Shown one piece after another: positions 9,334-18,785 of a stretch of 58,891 nt of DNA. How positions within the stretch are numbered: position 1 is the first letter of the stretch; each line of letters begins with the position of its first letter. The stretch is from Psychrobacter sp. UBA5136 (GTDB lineage: Bacteria > Pseudomonadota > Gammaproteobacteria > Pseudomonadales > Moraxellaceae). The translations under genes were made by a program, and so were the position numbers. Location of the stretch: the NCBI RefSeq assembly GCF_002414005.1, contig NZ_DHYG01000001.1, forward strand, positions 1 through 58,891, given 5' to 3'. The notes under the pieces are model-generated. The model was given only the letters and a program-made list of their open reading frames with translations, made no database searches and was not told the origin of the DNA.

Positions 9334-10245
9334 CTAAAGCATGGCCGCATCAATGTCACGGCTAATCAAAGTACCGACGCCTTCATTAGTAAAAATCTCT
9401 AACAAGGTCGCATGCGGCACCCGACCATCGACAATGACGGCACTTTTTACGCCGCTACGTACCGCATCAAGCGCGCATTGAATCTTAGGAATCATACCGC
9501 CTGAGATAATACCATCTTCAATAAGGCCATCGACTTTCTTTGGTGTTAAGCCAGTGACCACTTCGCCGTCACGGCCCAATACACCTTTGATATTGGTTAA
9601 TAGCATCAGCTTTTCTGCTTGTAAGAATTCTGCAACTTTTCCGGCGACCAAATCGGCGTTGATATTATAAGTGTTGCCCTCAGAATCAACCCCAAGCGGC
9701 GCAATCACAGGGATAAAATCAGAGGCAATCAGCATATTAATCACGTCCTTATTGACGCTGACCACATCACCGACGAAGCCTAAATCAACGGGAACCGCTA
9801 TACCGTCTGCGCCGATTTTTTCCATCATTAGTTTTTTGGCTTGGATTAAATTGGCGTCTTTACCCGTCAGACCAATCGCCCGGCCACCGTGCTTATTAAT
9901 GAGGCTGACGATAGATTTATTGACGCTACCGCCGAGTACCATCTCAACGACATCCATGGTATTTTTGTCAGTGACTCGCATACCATCGATGCGGTCAGAT
10001 TGACGGCCGAGCTCTTTTAACAAATTATCCACTTGTGGCCCGCCGCCGTGTACGACCACAGGATGCATACCAACGGTTTTTAATAAGACGATATCACGGG
10101 CAAATGAGCTTTCAAGCGCAGGGTCAGTCATGGCATTGCCGCCGTATTTGACGACAATGAGCTTATCAACAAAGCGTTGAATATAAGGCAGCGCCGTGGT
10201 TAATACTTCTGCGGTAATTTTGGCTTCATCCAAATTAAGCGTCAT
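9334..10245 (-). CDS. argB: Acetylglutamate kinase
   Basis: Phosphorylates N-acetyl-L-glutamate, the second step of arginine synthesis. Amino-acid-kinase fold: VKYGGNAM with the phosphate-binding Lys at 33, HGGGPQVD from residue 66, and ISGGMIPKI near the C-terminus. The about 25-residue N-terminal helix before the kinase core is the feature of hexameric, arginine-inhibited enzymes such as those of Pseudomonas, so feedback inhibition by arginine is likely. AGGAG lies 6 nt before the ATG. It follows algC by 104 bp; dut-algC-argB is a conserved order in pseudomonads and Moraxellaceae. Confidence 0.96.
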   Translation of the reverse strand: MTLNLDEAKITAEVLTTALPYIQRFVDKLIVVKYGGNAMTDPALESSFARDIVLLKTVGMHPVVVHGGGPQVDNLLKELGRQSDRIDGMRVTDKNTMDVVEMVLGGSVNKSIVSLINKHGGRAIGLTGKDANLIQAKKLMMEKIGADGIAVPVDLGFVGDVVSVNKDVINMLIASDFIPVIAPLGVDSEGNTYNINADLVAGKVAEFLQAEKLMLLTNIKGVLGRDGEVVTGLTPKKVDGLIEDGIISGGMIPKIQCALDAVRSGVKSAVIVDGRVPHATLLEIFTNEGVGTLISRDIDAAML

Positions 10246-10349
10246 GACAAGCTCCTAAAAGACAGGGTTAAGCGGTTGGTTGATTAAGAATTTTTAATTC
10301 TCTTTAGCGTTCTTTGCTAAAATAAACGATTAAAATCAGTGAGATAATA

Positions 10350-12083
10350 CTATTCAGCAACGATAGCCAAAATTTGCGCAGCTAACTGCGCGTCAAAGGG
10401 GCGGCATAAAGCGGCGAATTTCGTTTGCACATCGATAAGGTCGTCGATGCTATCACCAGCAAAGCGTACGGTCAGATTTTGACTGGTATTTGATTGGCGC
10501 AATACGCCAAATCCATGGGCAAAATCTAAGCGTACCCCGTCAATACAGCTGAGTTTTGTACCTACTGGCAATAACGCTTGCGCCTGCTCTAAAGTCATAG
10601 ATTGGCTTTTAGTAGAGCAAGTACAAAGTGAGGGCGCACAGGCAACGACAGCTTGCGGGTGAGGTTGATCAATAAAAGCGGCCGATGTTACTGGCGCCAA
10701 TGTCGCTTGAACCAATTGCTGTAAATACTGACAAAACCTTGCCAGTTGCTGCACGATTGAACAATCGCTCATCATGGAGTCTGGCAACGGTAAATAATGG
10801 TCAGCGGTACTGACGATAACGGGTAAACCCTTAATAATATCGGCTAGATTGCTTGTACGATTTGGCTCAGTACCTTGAGGTTTTGCTAACCAATGTAGAA
10901 GCCTTAACGCCGCGTACATGGCATCATCGTAAAGTATAAAGCGGCTATCATTAAAAATAAAATGTCCGGATAACTCTCCTGCAAAGATAATTTGCCCGTT
11001 AGATTGCTGCATTTGCTGACGCATTAGGCTACTTCCTGTTTTACTAATCACAGGCGTTGCGCCAAGTTCAGTAATGAGCTTTGGCAGGTGATGACAGCAC
11101 TTAATATCAAAGAGTACTTGCGCGCTTGATAGCGAAGATACTAATGACTGCGGGCGCTCAATGATGGCTATTTTTGCCAATAGGTAAAGCAGGTGATCAG
11201 GTGTAACGACCTTGCCCCGATTATCAACCACCATTAACCGATCGCCGTCACCATCAAAGGCAATACCGATATCTGCCTGATGGATAAGAACATTTTGCTG
11301 CAATTGTTTAAGGCGCTGCGGTTCAGACGGATCAGGGTTGCCCGACGGAAAATTACCGTTTGGAGTGTCATTTAACATGATGACGCGGCGGCAAAAATGC
11401 GCAAATAAAGGCTTAGCAATATTGCTGGTGGCGCCATGCATACAGTCAATAACTACCACCAAATCAAGTTTGGAAGAAGGTGTTTGGCTAACAGGGTGAT
11501 AGATTTGCTTAAAGACTTGCTTAATGGCATCGGCATAAGCGTTTACGACTTGAGCAGCAGGTAAATGCTGCTGTTTATGATAAATGGGCTTAGCAATGTT
11601 GCTTGAAAACAAATTTTGCCCATCATAGCTAGTCAACTGCTGATATAGCGTCTGAATGTCTGCGCTGCTAGGGGAGGCATGATTGACTAACCACTTGATC
11701 CCTAAAATATCTTTAGCAGAATGGCTGGCTGTCGCGATAATACCGTGACCCTGATATTGCTCCGCCCAAAAAATCATCATAGGCGTGGTTACTAAGCCTA
11801 GTTGAATAACTTGTAAACCATGCTGGGACAAAATGTCCGCAAGGGTTTGCGCCATGCTATCACTACTATCGCGGACATCATAACCAATGACGACGATAGT
11901 TTTATCGTTATCGCTTTGGCAATTACTTACGTCAATATTTCCGTTATGAATGCTTTGCTGAGATTGATAAAGATGCGCAAAAGCATGCCCCAATGCATGA
12001 ATAAAGCCATCAGTAAAATGCTGGCGCGAACCACGAATGTCATAAGCACGAAATAAGGATTGCTGCGCAGCAAAAGACGGCAT
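10350..12083 (-). CDS. algC: Phosphomannomutase/phosphoglucomutase with variant active-site loop
   Basis: Alpha-D-phosphohexomutase that interconverts 1- and 6-phosphates of mannose or glucose for surface polysaccharide and LPS sugars. Motifs: FRAYDIRG at residues 11-18, the phosphoserine loop at 118-123, metal loop DGDGDR at 277-282, sugar loop GELSGH, and a phosphate-binding RQSNT in domain 4. The active-site loop reads TASHSA instead of the usual T(A/G)SHNP; the Ser and His remain. At 577 residues it is over 100 longer than Pseudomonas AlgC, because of Gln/Ser-rich insertions in all domains. A GGAG site precedes the ATG. Lies between dut and argB, as in relatives. Confidence 0.88.
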   Translation of the reverse strand: MPSFAAQQSLFRAYDIRGSRQHFTDGFIHALGHAFAHLYQSQQSIHNGNIDVSNCQSDNDKTIVVIGYDVRDSSDSMAQTLADILSQHGLQVIQLGLVTTPMMIFWAEQYQGHGIIATASHSAKDILGIKWLVNHASPSSADIQTLYQQLTSYDGQNLFSSNIAKPIYHKQQHLPAAQVVNAYADAIKQVFKQIYHPVSQTPSSKLDLVVVIDCMHGATSNIAKPLFAHFCRRVIMLNDTPNGNFPSGNPDPSEPQRLKQLQQNVLIHQADIGIAFDGDGDRLMVVDNRGKVVTPDHLLYLLAKIAIIERPQSLVSSLSSAQVLFDIKCCHHLPKLITELGATPVISKTGSSLMRQQMQQSNGQIIFAGELSGHFIFNDSRFILYDDAMYAALRLLHWLAKPQGTEPNRTSNLADIIKGLPVIVSTADHYLPLPDSMMSDCSIVQQLARFCQYLQQLVQATLAPVTSAAFIDQPHPQAVVACAPSLCTCSTKSQSMTLEQAQALLPVGTKLSCIDGVRLDFAHGFGVLRQSNTSQNLTVRFAGDSIDDLIDVQTKFAALCRPFDAQLAAQILAIVAE

Positions 12084-12178
12084 CGCTTACTCTCCTTATA
12101 ATCGTGATAAATGGGGTAGTGGTGAATGAAAATAAATCGCTGATTATTTTTATTGCTGCGATTTATAGTAAATAAAAA

Positions 12179-12235
12179 TTCAATGTTACTGTATGTTCAA
12201 TGCTTAACATTCAATACTTAATGTTCAACGCTTAC
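12179..12235. repeat. Short degenerate tandem repeat at the dut stop
   Basis: Three adjacent 14-bp units, TTCAATGCTTAACA, TTCAATACTTAATG and TTCAACGCTTACTG, preceded by a related TTCAATGTTACTGTATG. The last unit contains the stop codon of dut. No terminator-like hairpin with a T run is present, so dut and algC may be cotranscribed across it. Confidence 0.6.
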
Positions 12236-12696
12236 TGACGACCGGAATGGCCAAAACCGCCAGCACCGCGCGCGCTGGTATCGCTAAATTCTGCCACCAC
12301 TTCAAACTCCGGACGAGCGACCGGTACGACCACATATTGTGCCATACGTTCTGCTGGGTTGAGTACGAAGTCTTCACTGCTGCGATTCCAAATACTGACC
12401 ATCAGCTCACCTTGATAATCAGCATCAATCAAGCCAACCAAATTGCCCAAGACGATACCGTGCTTATGACCAAGACCTGAGCGTGGCAAAATCATGCCCG
12501 CAAAATTTGGATCTTGAATATAAACCGCAAGGCCAGTGCCAATTAAATGGGTGGCTCCAGCTTTAATCGTTAATGGCTCGTCAATGCAAGCGCGCAAGTC
12601 AATACCTGCGCTGCCATCGGTTGCGCGTGTTGGTAAGGAAAACGCTTTATCTTCAGTAATTTTAGGATTTAACACTTTAACTTGTACAGCTTGCAT
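12232..12696 (-). CDS. dut: dUTP diphosphatase
   Basis: Hydrolyses dUTP to dUMP, which keeps uracil out of DNA and feeds thymidylate synthesis. All five trimeric dUTPase motifs are present: GSAGIDLRA (28-36), PRSGLGHKHG (71-80), GLIDADYQGE (88-97), ERMAQYVVVP (116-125) and the C-terminal RGAGGFGHSG (143-152) that closes over the substrate. 154 residues, the normal size. First gene of dut-algC-argB on the minus strand. Confidence 0.97.
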   Translation of the reverse strand: MQAVQVKVLNPKITEDKAFSLPTRATDGSAGIDLRACIDEPLTIKAGATHLIGTGLAVYIQDPNFAGMILPRSGLGHKHGIVLGNLVGLIDADYQGELMVSIWNRSSEDFVLNPAERMAQYVVVPVARPEFEVVAEFSDTSARGAGGFGHSGRQ

Positions 12697-12784
12697 AACG
12701 CACTCACTTAACGATGTAATGGTTTTTTAAACAGAATAAATCACAGTTTTAACTTTTAATTTTTAACTTTGCACAGGCGAATAA

Positions 12785-14188
12785 TTATAATATCAGAACG
12801 CTTGCCAAGCCCAAAAACGACATAAAGCCGACAATGTCTGTCACGGTGGTTAGGATAACCGAGGCAGATAGCGCAGGATCAATATTCATGCGTTTAAGCA
12901 TGAGCGGGATACTAATGCCCGACACGTTGGCAGCGGTCATGTTAATCGCAATAGCCAGTCCAATAACGGCACTGATTTTAATATCATGAAACCACAATTG
13001 GGCAATAATCGCCATGATTATCGCCCATATGATACCGTTTATCGCGCCAACCCACAGCTCTTTATTTAATAACCACAAGCGATTTGAGCCACCAATTTGA
13101 CCCATTGCCATCCCGCGAATGACTACCGTCAAGGTCTGCGAGCCTGCAATGCCGCCCATACTAGCAACCACGGGCATGAGTATCGCCAGCGCCACAACCT
13201 TTGCTAGCACCGCTTCAAACTGTCCAATGACTGCGGCGGCCAATAGCGCGGTAAATAAATTAATACCGAGCCAAACACTACGGCTTTTGGCGCTGGTCAA
13301 AATAGGGGCAAACAGTTCTTCATCTTGGCTAACACCGGCAAGGTTTTTCATGGTGCTATCGACATCATCTTGGATAATCTCCATGATGTCCTCACCATTT
13401 AACTGACCAACCAGCTCGCCATAACTGTTAGTGACAGGGGCGAAGCGAATGTCTTCTGAGCGGAAAATCGCTGCGGCATCTTGAATGTCTAAGCGATCAT
13501 TGACGGTGATGGCATTATGAATCAAATCAGCCACCAACATCGTTTGATTATGTTTAATCAAATCCGCCAAACTGAGCAGGCCAAGCAATTGCTGGCTTTG
13601 ATCAACGACCAGCAGCTCTTTACTTTCCTCATCGAGTAAATCGGCATTTTCGCGCAGCCAGTTTTGTACTTCAGCAAGCGAGATATCCTCTCTGACTTGG
13701 ATAAGCTCAGGATCCATATAACTGCCGACTTCCCAGTCTTCATAGGTATCGAGCTTATTGACCTGCACACGGATGTCTTCATCCAAGGTCGCCATCACCG
13801 AGGTACGCACACTTTCGGTGACGGTATCTAAAATCTCTGAGATGTCCTGCGCATCAAGGTCTTGGGTAAACAGCGAGATTTCTTTTGAAGAAACGTTTTC
13901 AAGCAGCGGCTGGCGGGTATCAAACTCAAGCTCTGCAAGCACTTCACCTTTGATATCTTCTGGCACTTGCGCCCAAATCAATAAGCGATTTTGACTAGGA
14001 AAGGACTCGAGCAAGCTGGCAATCTCGTATTCTGATTGCTTTTCTAAAAACTCGGTAATCGCCTCGTACGCTTTATCAGCAACCAGCTCCTGCAAATACA
14101 GCAGCTTATATTCACCGCTAGACTCTGCTGGATTGTAGTCGCCTTGTCGTGTCGTTGGTCGTTCAGGATTCGGCGTCGAGGTGGGCAT
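12785..14188 (-). CDS. mgtE: Magnesium transporter MgtE
   Basis: Mg2+ channel of the inner membrane. The N-terminal superhelical MgtE_N domain (about residues 25-140) is followed by two CBS domains (about 145-275) and a five-helix membrane domain from about residue 310 to 467, with the conserved ILMPVVASMGGIAGSQ segment of the pore. At 467 residues it has full length. In the family the cytoplasmic domains sense Mg2+ and close the pore. GGA lies about 7 nt upstream of the ATG. It sits 94 bp downstream of rep, separated from it by a hairpin, and may be its own unit. Confidence 0.95.
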   Translation of the reverse strand: MPTSTPNPERPTTRQGDYNPAESSGEYKLLYLQELVADKAYEAITEFLEKQSEYEIASLLESFPSQNRLLIWAQVPEDIKGEVLAELEFDTRQPLLENVSSKEISLFTQDLDAQDISEILDTVTESVRTSVMATLDEDIRVQVNKLDTYEDWEVGSYMDPELIQVREDISLAEVQNWLRENADLLDEESKELLVVDQSQQLLGLLSLADLIKHNQTMLVADLIHNAITVNDRLDIQDAAAIFRSEDIRFAPVTNSYGELVGQLNGEDIMEIIQDDVDSTMKNLAGVSQDEELFAPILTSAKSRSVWLGINLFTALLAAAVIGQFEAVLAKVVALAILMPVVASMGGIAGSQTLTVVIRGMAMGQIGGSNRLWLLNKELWVGAINGIIWAIIMAIIAQLWFHDIKISAVIGLAIAINMTAANVSGISIPLMLKRMNIDPALSASVILTTVTDIVGFMSFLGLASVLIL

Positions 14189-14235
14189 AAAGGTTCCAAG
14201 TTTTTTTAAAAGGTATAAATATAAAAATGACGCTC

Positions 14236-14254
14236 AGCGCTTATTTTAAGCGCT
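14236..14254. repeat. Perfect inverted repeat between rep and mgtE
   Basis: AGCGCTTA-TTT-TAAGCGCT, 8-bp arms and a 3-nt loop, 29 bp after the rep stop and 48 bp before mgtE. On the minus strand it is followed by GAGCGTCATTTTTA, so it may be a weak terminator of rep or a binding site in the mgtE promoter region. Confidence 0.45.
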
Positions 14255-14282
14255 CAAAGCATGAGGTTTTTAAGTTTTAAAC

Positions 14283-16316
14283 TTAACGATTTCCCAGTAA
14301 GGCGCGAATATTGGCCAAGTATTCATCAGCAACTTTTTCAGGGTCTTTGCTGGCTTTTTTCTTTTTCGCTTTGGCTGGCCAGTCGATATGATCTTCTGGG
14401 AGCTCATCTAAAAACCGTGATTCAGAGGTGACGCGCATTTGCCCGCCAGCGCGGCGCTGGGTGGCAAGCGTCAATGTCAACTCACGGCGAGCACGGGTAA
14501 TACCCACATACATTAAGCGCCGCTCTTCTTCAACGGTTTCGCTTAAGATAGAGTTGCGGTGCGGCAGCAGCTCTTCTTCAAGCCCCATGATATAAACATA
14601 ATCAAATTCCAAACCTTTTGCCGCGTGCAAGGTCATGAGATTCACTTTATTGGTATTTTCTTCTTCTTGCTGCTGCTCGAGCATATCCAGTAAAACTAGC
14701 TTGCGAATAATGGTATCAATGGTGCGGTCTTCATCTTCCTCAGCGCGATTGATCAGCGATTGAATACTGGTATACAGCATATCAATATTATCGATACGGT
14801 TTTTTTCTTGTTGCGGAGTTTTAGCATCGCTACGCACAAAGTCGATATAGCCAGTTTCATCAATCATCTGTCGCACAATAGGCACAGGGTCGGGGTGCTG
14901 ATCGAGCTCGCGGGTATAGTGCTCGATAAAGTCGCCAAACTCTTTTAGCGTACCATAGGCTTTTGACGGCAATACGTGAGCAAGACCAGCGTGAGTACAA
15001 GAAGCGAGTAGCGAAATACTATGCTCTTGGGCAAATAAACCTAGCTTTTCAAGGGTAGCGGGTCCCATGCCGCGCTTAGGCGTATTGATAATCCTTAAAA
15101 ACGCGCTGTCATCTTCTGGGTTTAAAATTAAGCGCAGATAACCCATGATGTCTTTAATTTCGCTACGGGCAAAAAACGATTGACCGCCCGATAATTTATA
15201 CGGCACTTGCAACTGACGCAGCTGCGCCTCAAGCATGCGCGCCTGAAAGTTACTGCGATAAAGAACGGCGTACTGCTCCCACTCATTGCCAAAGCGCAGT
15301 TTATGGGTGACGATTTCTTTTGCCACGCGCTCGGACTCATCGTCATCATTACGGCAGTTAATAATGCGAATTTTTTCGCCTTGACCTTTATCTGACCAAA
15401 GTTTCTTTTCAAATAAATGCTCGTTATTGGTAATAACGGCGTTGGCAGAGGTCAAAATACGCGTGGTCGAGCGGTAGTTTTGCTCAAGCATGACGACTTT
15501 TAATTTTGGAAAATCCTCTTTTAGCAGCGCCATGTTTTCAGGTTTGGCGCCGCGCCACGCATAAATGGATTGGTCATCATCGCCAACCACGGTAAAGCGC
15601 CCTTGTGGCCCGACCAAATATTTAATCATCTCATACTGGGCGGTATTGGTATCTTGATATTCATCGACCAGCAAATAACGAATACGGTTTTGCCATTTAT
15701 CGCGCAGCTCGGCATTTTCACGTAAAATTTTGGTCGGCAATACGATTAAATCATCAAAATCTACGGCGTTATAAGCACGCAAATTGCGCTCGTATAAGGC
15801 ATAAAGGGTGGCAAAAATCATGTCTTCTGGATCGTCTAAGGTTTCCATCGCCTTATCCGGTTCGATAAGATCGTTTTTCCAATCAGAAATCATTTTAATG
15901 GCTTTACCGACCAGCTCGCGACTTTCCGCGCCACTTAAATTGTCACGCATCATCAGCTCCATTAAGAGACGCTTGCTATCGTCGCTGTCCATGATGGAGA
16001 AGTTGCCTTTTAATGGCGTATGAATCAGCTCATAACGCAAAAACTGTAGCCCGAATTGGTGAAAGGTCGATACCGTCAAACCGCGCGTTTTTTCACTTGG
16101 CAGCAATTTACCAACCCGAGCTTTCATCTCGCGCGCCGCTTTATTGGTAAAGGTCACCGCGGTGATGCGCTCAGCTGGCATGTTGCATTCTTCGATCAGA
16201 TAGGCAATTTTACGGGTGATAACCGAGGTTTTACCTGAGCCTGCCCCAGCCAATACCAATAAAGGTCCTGAGACATAAAGCATGGCTTCTTGTTGTTTGG
16301 GATTAAGTTGACTCAT
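14283..16316 (-). CDS. rep: ATP-dependent DNA helicase Rep
   Basis: Superfamily 1A 3'-5' helicase that helps replication forks pass protein blocks. Q-motif LNPKQQEAM at residues 4-12, Walker A GAGSGKT at 24-30, motif II LLVDEYQDTN, motif III VGDDDQSIYAWRGA, and motif VI YVGITRARREL. At 677 residues it has the size of E. coli Rep, and the short basic C-terminus favours Rep over UvrD or PcrA. Monocistronic by layout, with no gene within 850 bp upstream. Confidence 0.93.
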   Translation of the reverse strand: MSQLNPKQQEAMLYVSGPLLVLAGAGSGKTSVITRKIAYLIEECNMPAERITAVTFTNKAAREMKARVGKLLPSEKTRGLTVSTFHQFGLQFLRYELIHTPLKGNFSIMDSDDSKRLLMELMMRDNLSGAESRELVGKAIKMISDWKNDLIEPDKAMETLDDPEDMIFATLYALYERNLRAYNAVDFDDLIVLPTKILRENAELRDKWQNRIRYLLVDEYQDTNTAQYEMIKYLVGPQGRFTVVGDDDQSIYAWRGAKPENMALLKEDFPKLKVVMLEQNYRSTTRILTSANAVITNNEHLFEKKLWSDKGQGEKIRIINCRNDDDESERVAKEIVTHKLRFGNEWEQYAVLYRSNFQARMLEAQLRQLQVPYKLSGGQSFFARSEIKDIMGYLRLILNPEDDSAFLRIINTPKRGMGPATLEKLGLFAQEHSISLLASCTHAGLAHVLPSKAYGTLKEFGDFIEHYTRELDQHPDPVPIVRQMIDETGYIDFVRSDAKTPQQEKNRIDNIDMLYTSIQSLINRAEEDEDRTIDTIIRKLVLLDMLEQQQEEENTNKVNLMTLHAAKGLEFDYVYIMGLEEELLPHRNSILSETVEEERRLMYVGITRARRELTLTLATQRRAGGQMRVTSESRFLDELPEDHIDWPAKAKKKKASKDPEKVADEYLANIRALLGNR

Positions 16317-17195
16317 AAAATGACCTGTAAGACAAAAGCAAAAAAGAAAATGAAGCGGATAGCAGCAGCGTTATATAGTCAGTTCGAAATAAAAACCACA
16401 CCTTTAAAAAAACCTCATTTTTAGCAGAGACGATATTTTTGATAAAGTTAAGCAGAAAATAAAGGTAACAAAATGTGTGATTGAATAACGCCAAAGTAGC
16501 AAAATTAGGTGGGCTATTATAAAGCAAAAACCGGGCCTTTGGGTGAGGAGTTGGCGGCAGGTTTTAAGACAAAAAAACGTTTGGTTTTCGCGGCTTACAC
16601 TATATATACAAGCCTTTGCTCAGAAAGTCGGATTTAAGGTTAATATAAGGTAACGTCTATATCATAGTTTATAGTAAAAAAAACCTATTTTTTTTACAGA
16701 TAAAATGACCGTTCAATGCAGTTAAAAACTAGCTTTTGATTGCCAATATGCGTATAGTACGTAAATAATTTATGCCAGTTGTCACGTCATTGTTGACCAC
16801 GTGTATGAGCTATTAAATCAATTAAATAAACTGCCGGATATGATATTGATTTAATACGTTGATCTTACGTTGTTAAAAGATGCGTTGGGCGACCAGCCTT
16901 TTATCCGCATGCATACCGGAATATCTATAGTTGGTCATGTCTGACATCGTCGTCAATAAGCTTGATAATTGGTTATTACCAGCACAGTAGCTATATAGTT
17001 ATAATAGTCATTGAGTGGTTTAAACACTTTTACTCACATCAAATGATTTAAATAAAATGGCTTATGACTGTTATTTTATATTTATAATAGCTACTTTGTG
17101 TTTTCGTCTGCGTTATGCTTATCGCCATTACCACCATCATTTGTGAGTATTCGCGGTGCGCTTGACACTCGATTGGGTGAGGAGCACGTATTATC
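16317..17195. other. Gene-free interval upstream of nuoA
   Basis: About 880 bp with no convincing gene between the divergent rep and nuoA. It holds an A8/T8 inverted repeat (16674-16697) and two TATAAT boxes, at 17000-17005 (with TTACCA 18 bp upstream) and at 17083-17088, either of which could serve nuo. A protein-like but stop-interrupted frame at about 16765-16941 contains NKLPDMILI and later KDALGDQPFIRMHTGI and may be a gene remnant. Open frames of about 70 codons on the minus strand look random (low-complexity, Phe/Leu-rich). Confidence 0.5.
16674..16697. repeat. A8/T8 inverted repeat
   Basis: GT-A8-CCTA-T8-AC: a perfect 10-bp palindrome of an A tract and a T tract with a 4-nt loop. It is not GC-rich enough for a normal terminator. 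It could be a curved-DNA or nucleoid-protein site in the nuo upstream region, or a relic of a terminator. Confidence 0.5.
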
Positions 17196-17819
17196 ATGTC
17201 TGCTTTTAATTGGTCAGCAATTGCTTTTATTTTAGCCGCCATTGGGCTAGTTGTCTTTATGCTGGTCGTTCCGCGCTTACTTGGCGGTCGCTCTCAGGGC
17301 ACACAAAAAGAAGAAGTCTTTGAAGCGGGTGTTGTCGGAGCTGGCAACGCCCGTATTCGTTTGTCTGCAAAATTCTACTTGGTCGCCATTTTCTTTGTTA
17401 TCTTTGACTTAGAAGCGCTGTATTTGTATGCATACTCGGTGTCGGTGCGTGAGACGGGCTGGCTTGGCTTTGCAACAGCAGCAACGTTTATCGTCGATTT
17501 ATTGATTGGTTTGGTTTATGCCTTGAGCCTAGGCGCACTCAGCTGGTCGCCAGCGGATAAGCGCCGCAAACAAGCGCGCTTATATGCCGCGCCAGCAGGC
17601 TTTAACTTGGCAGATATCACCAAGTTTGATGGCGTTGATGAGCTAATGATTGACCCGACAGGCAAGATACCGGCGCAGTCTTCAGGCCAAATTAATGTCT
17701 CAAACAACATCGAGACCAATCGCCGTCACCTGCAAAATATCGACCATATTAATACCACAGGTAATGTGACGTCGGTGGATTTTGCCACGCCTGCGCGACA
17801 AGATAATATCAAAGGCTAA
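17196..17819 (+). CDS. nuoA: NADH-quinone oxidoreductase subunit A, with long tail
   Basis: Membrane subunit at the junction of the peripheral and membrane arms of complex I. Three membrane helices (about residues 7-27, 60-80, 92-115) and the conserved EAGVVG and FDLEALYLY segments are clear. After residue 122 there is an extra tail of about 85 hydrophilic residues with no similarity I recognise; E. coli NuoA has 147 residues in total. A GAGGAG site lies 11 nt before the ATG. First gene of the 13-gene nuo operon. Confidence 0.93.
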   Translation: MSAFNWSAIAFILAAIGLVVFMLVVPRLLGGRSQGTQKEEVFEAGVVGAGNARIRLSAKFYLVAIFFVIFDLEALYLYAYSVSVRETGWLGFATAATFIVDLLIGLVYALSLGALSWSPADKRRKQARLYAAPAGFNLADITKFDGVDELMIDPTGKIPAQSSGQINVSNNIETNRRHLQNIDHINTTGNVTSVDFATPARQDNIKG

Positions 17820-17933
17820 GCGCTACTGGCCACTTATTCCAATATGGCCACTTATTCATATAAATAATAGAAGTTATGGCGCTAGTGATGGCCGATGCTT
17901 GTCACGCAGCGCCTAAAATAAAGGTTGTATGTT

Positions 17934-18602
17934 ATGAAATACACATTAACAAAAGCCAACCCTGATGCAGATATCTATCCTGCACAGACCAGTCAAACGG
18001 TCAATGATCCTATCGAAGATGAAGTCAATAAAAACGTCTTTATGGGTCGTCTTGAAGACCTTATCCATTCAACAGCAAACTGGGGGCGTAAGAACTCCCT
18101 TTGGCCATTTAACTTTGGTACCTCTTGCTGTTATGTCGAATACGCCACTACTTTAACCGCGGTTCACGATTTATCGCGCTTTGGTGCCGAAGTTATTCGC
18201 GCCTCGCCCCGTCAGGCGGACGTGATGATTGTTGCTGGTACCTGCTTTATCAAAATGGCGCCTGTTATTCAGCGCCTTTATGAGCAAATGCTCGAGCCAA
18301 AATGGGTCATCTCGATGGGCGCTTGTGCCAACTCTGGCGGCATGTATGATATTTATTCTGTCGTGCAAGGCGTCGATAAAATCATTCCTGTTGATGTCTA
18401 TGTGCCGGGTTGTCCGCCGCGTCCAGAAGCGCTGATTCAAGGTTTGATGCTGCTACAAGAGTCCATTACTAAAGAGCGCCGTCCGCTGGGTATTCATGTC
18501 AATGAACAAGGTGTTTATCAGCCGCAAATGACACCAGAGCGTGATCGTAAGCAAGCGGATCGTATCGCGGTGAAAAACTTGCGCAGCCCAGATAGCATTT
18601 AA
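17934..18602 (+). CDS. nuoB: NADH-quinone oxidoreductase subunit B
   Basis: Peripheral-arm subunit holding iron-sulfur cluster N2, the last electron donor to ubiquinone. The cluster ligands are visible in GTSCCYVE, VAGTCF and PGCPPRPEAL. An upstream TTG at 17925 is in frame, but the AAGG at 17921-17924 is properly spaced only for the ATG at 17934, giving 222 residues. The C-terminus is basic. Second gene of the operon, 114 bp after nuoA. Confidence 0.96.
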   Translation: MKYTLTKANPDADIYPAQTSQTVNDPIEDEVNKNVFMGRLEDLIHSTANWGRKNSLWPFNFGTSCCYVEYATTLTAVHDLSRFGAEVIRASPRQADVMIVAGTCFIKMAPVIQRLYEQMLEPKWVISMGACANSGGMYDIYSVVQGVDKIIPVDVYVPGCPPRPEALIQGLMLLQESITKERRPLGIHVNEQGVYQPQMTPERDRKQADRIAVKNLRSPDSI

Positions 18603-18785
18603 GCTGCGAGCGTTTAGCCAAACAGCGTTTAAATGAAGCGTTTAAACATAAAGCATAAAGTATGTTATTTGCTGGTTTGGCTCAGTCATTAATCATCCGT
18701 AAAATTACGCAGTACGCATATATTCATCATGGTTCAGTTATGTTCAACATAGCTGGGTTATGATTAATGAAGGAATACATCATTC

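Noticed and set aside
16303..16527. Short minus-strand frame upstream of rep
   Set aside because: Phe/Leu-rich with no start signal; composition fits chance translation of AT-rich DNA.
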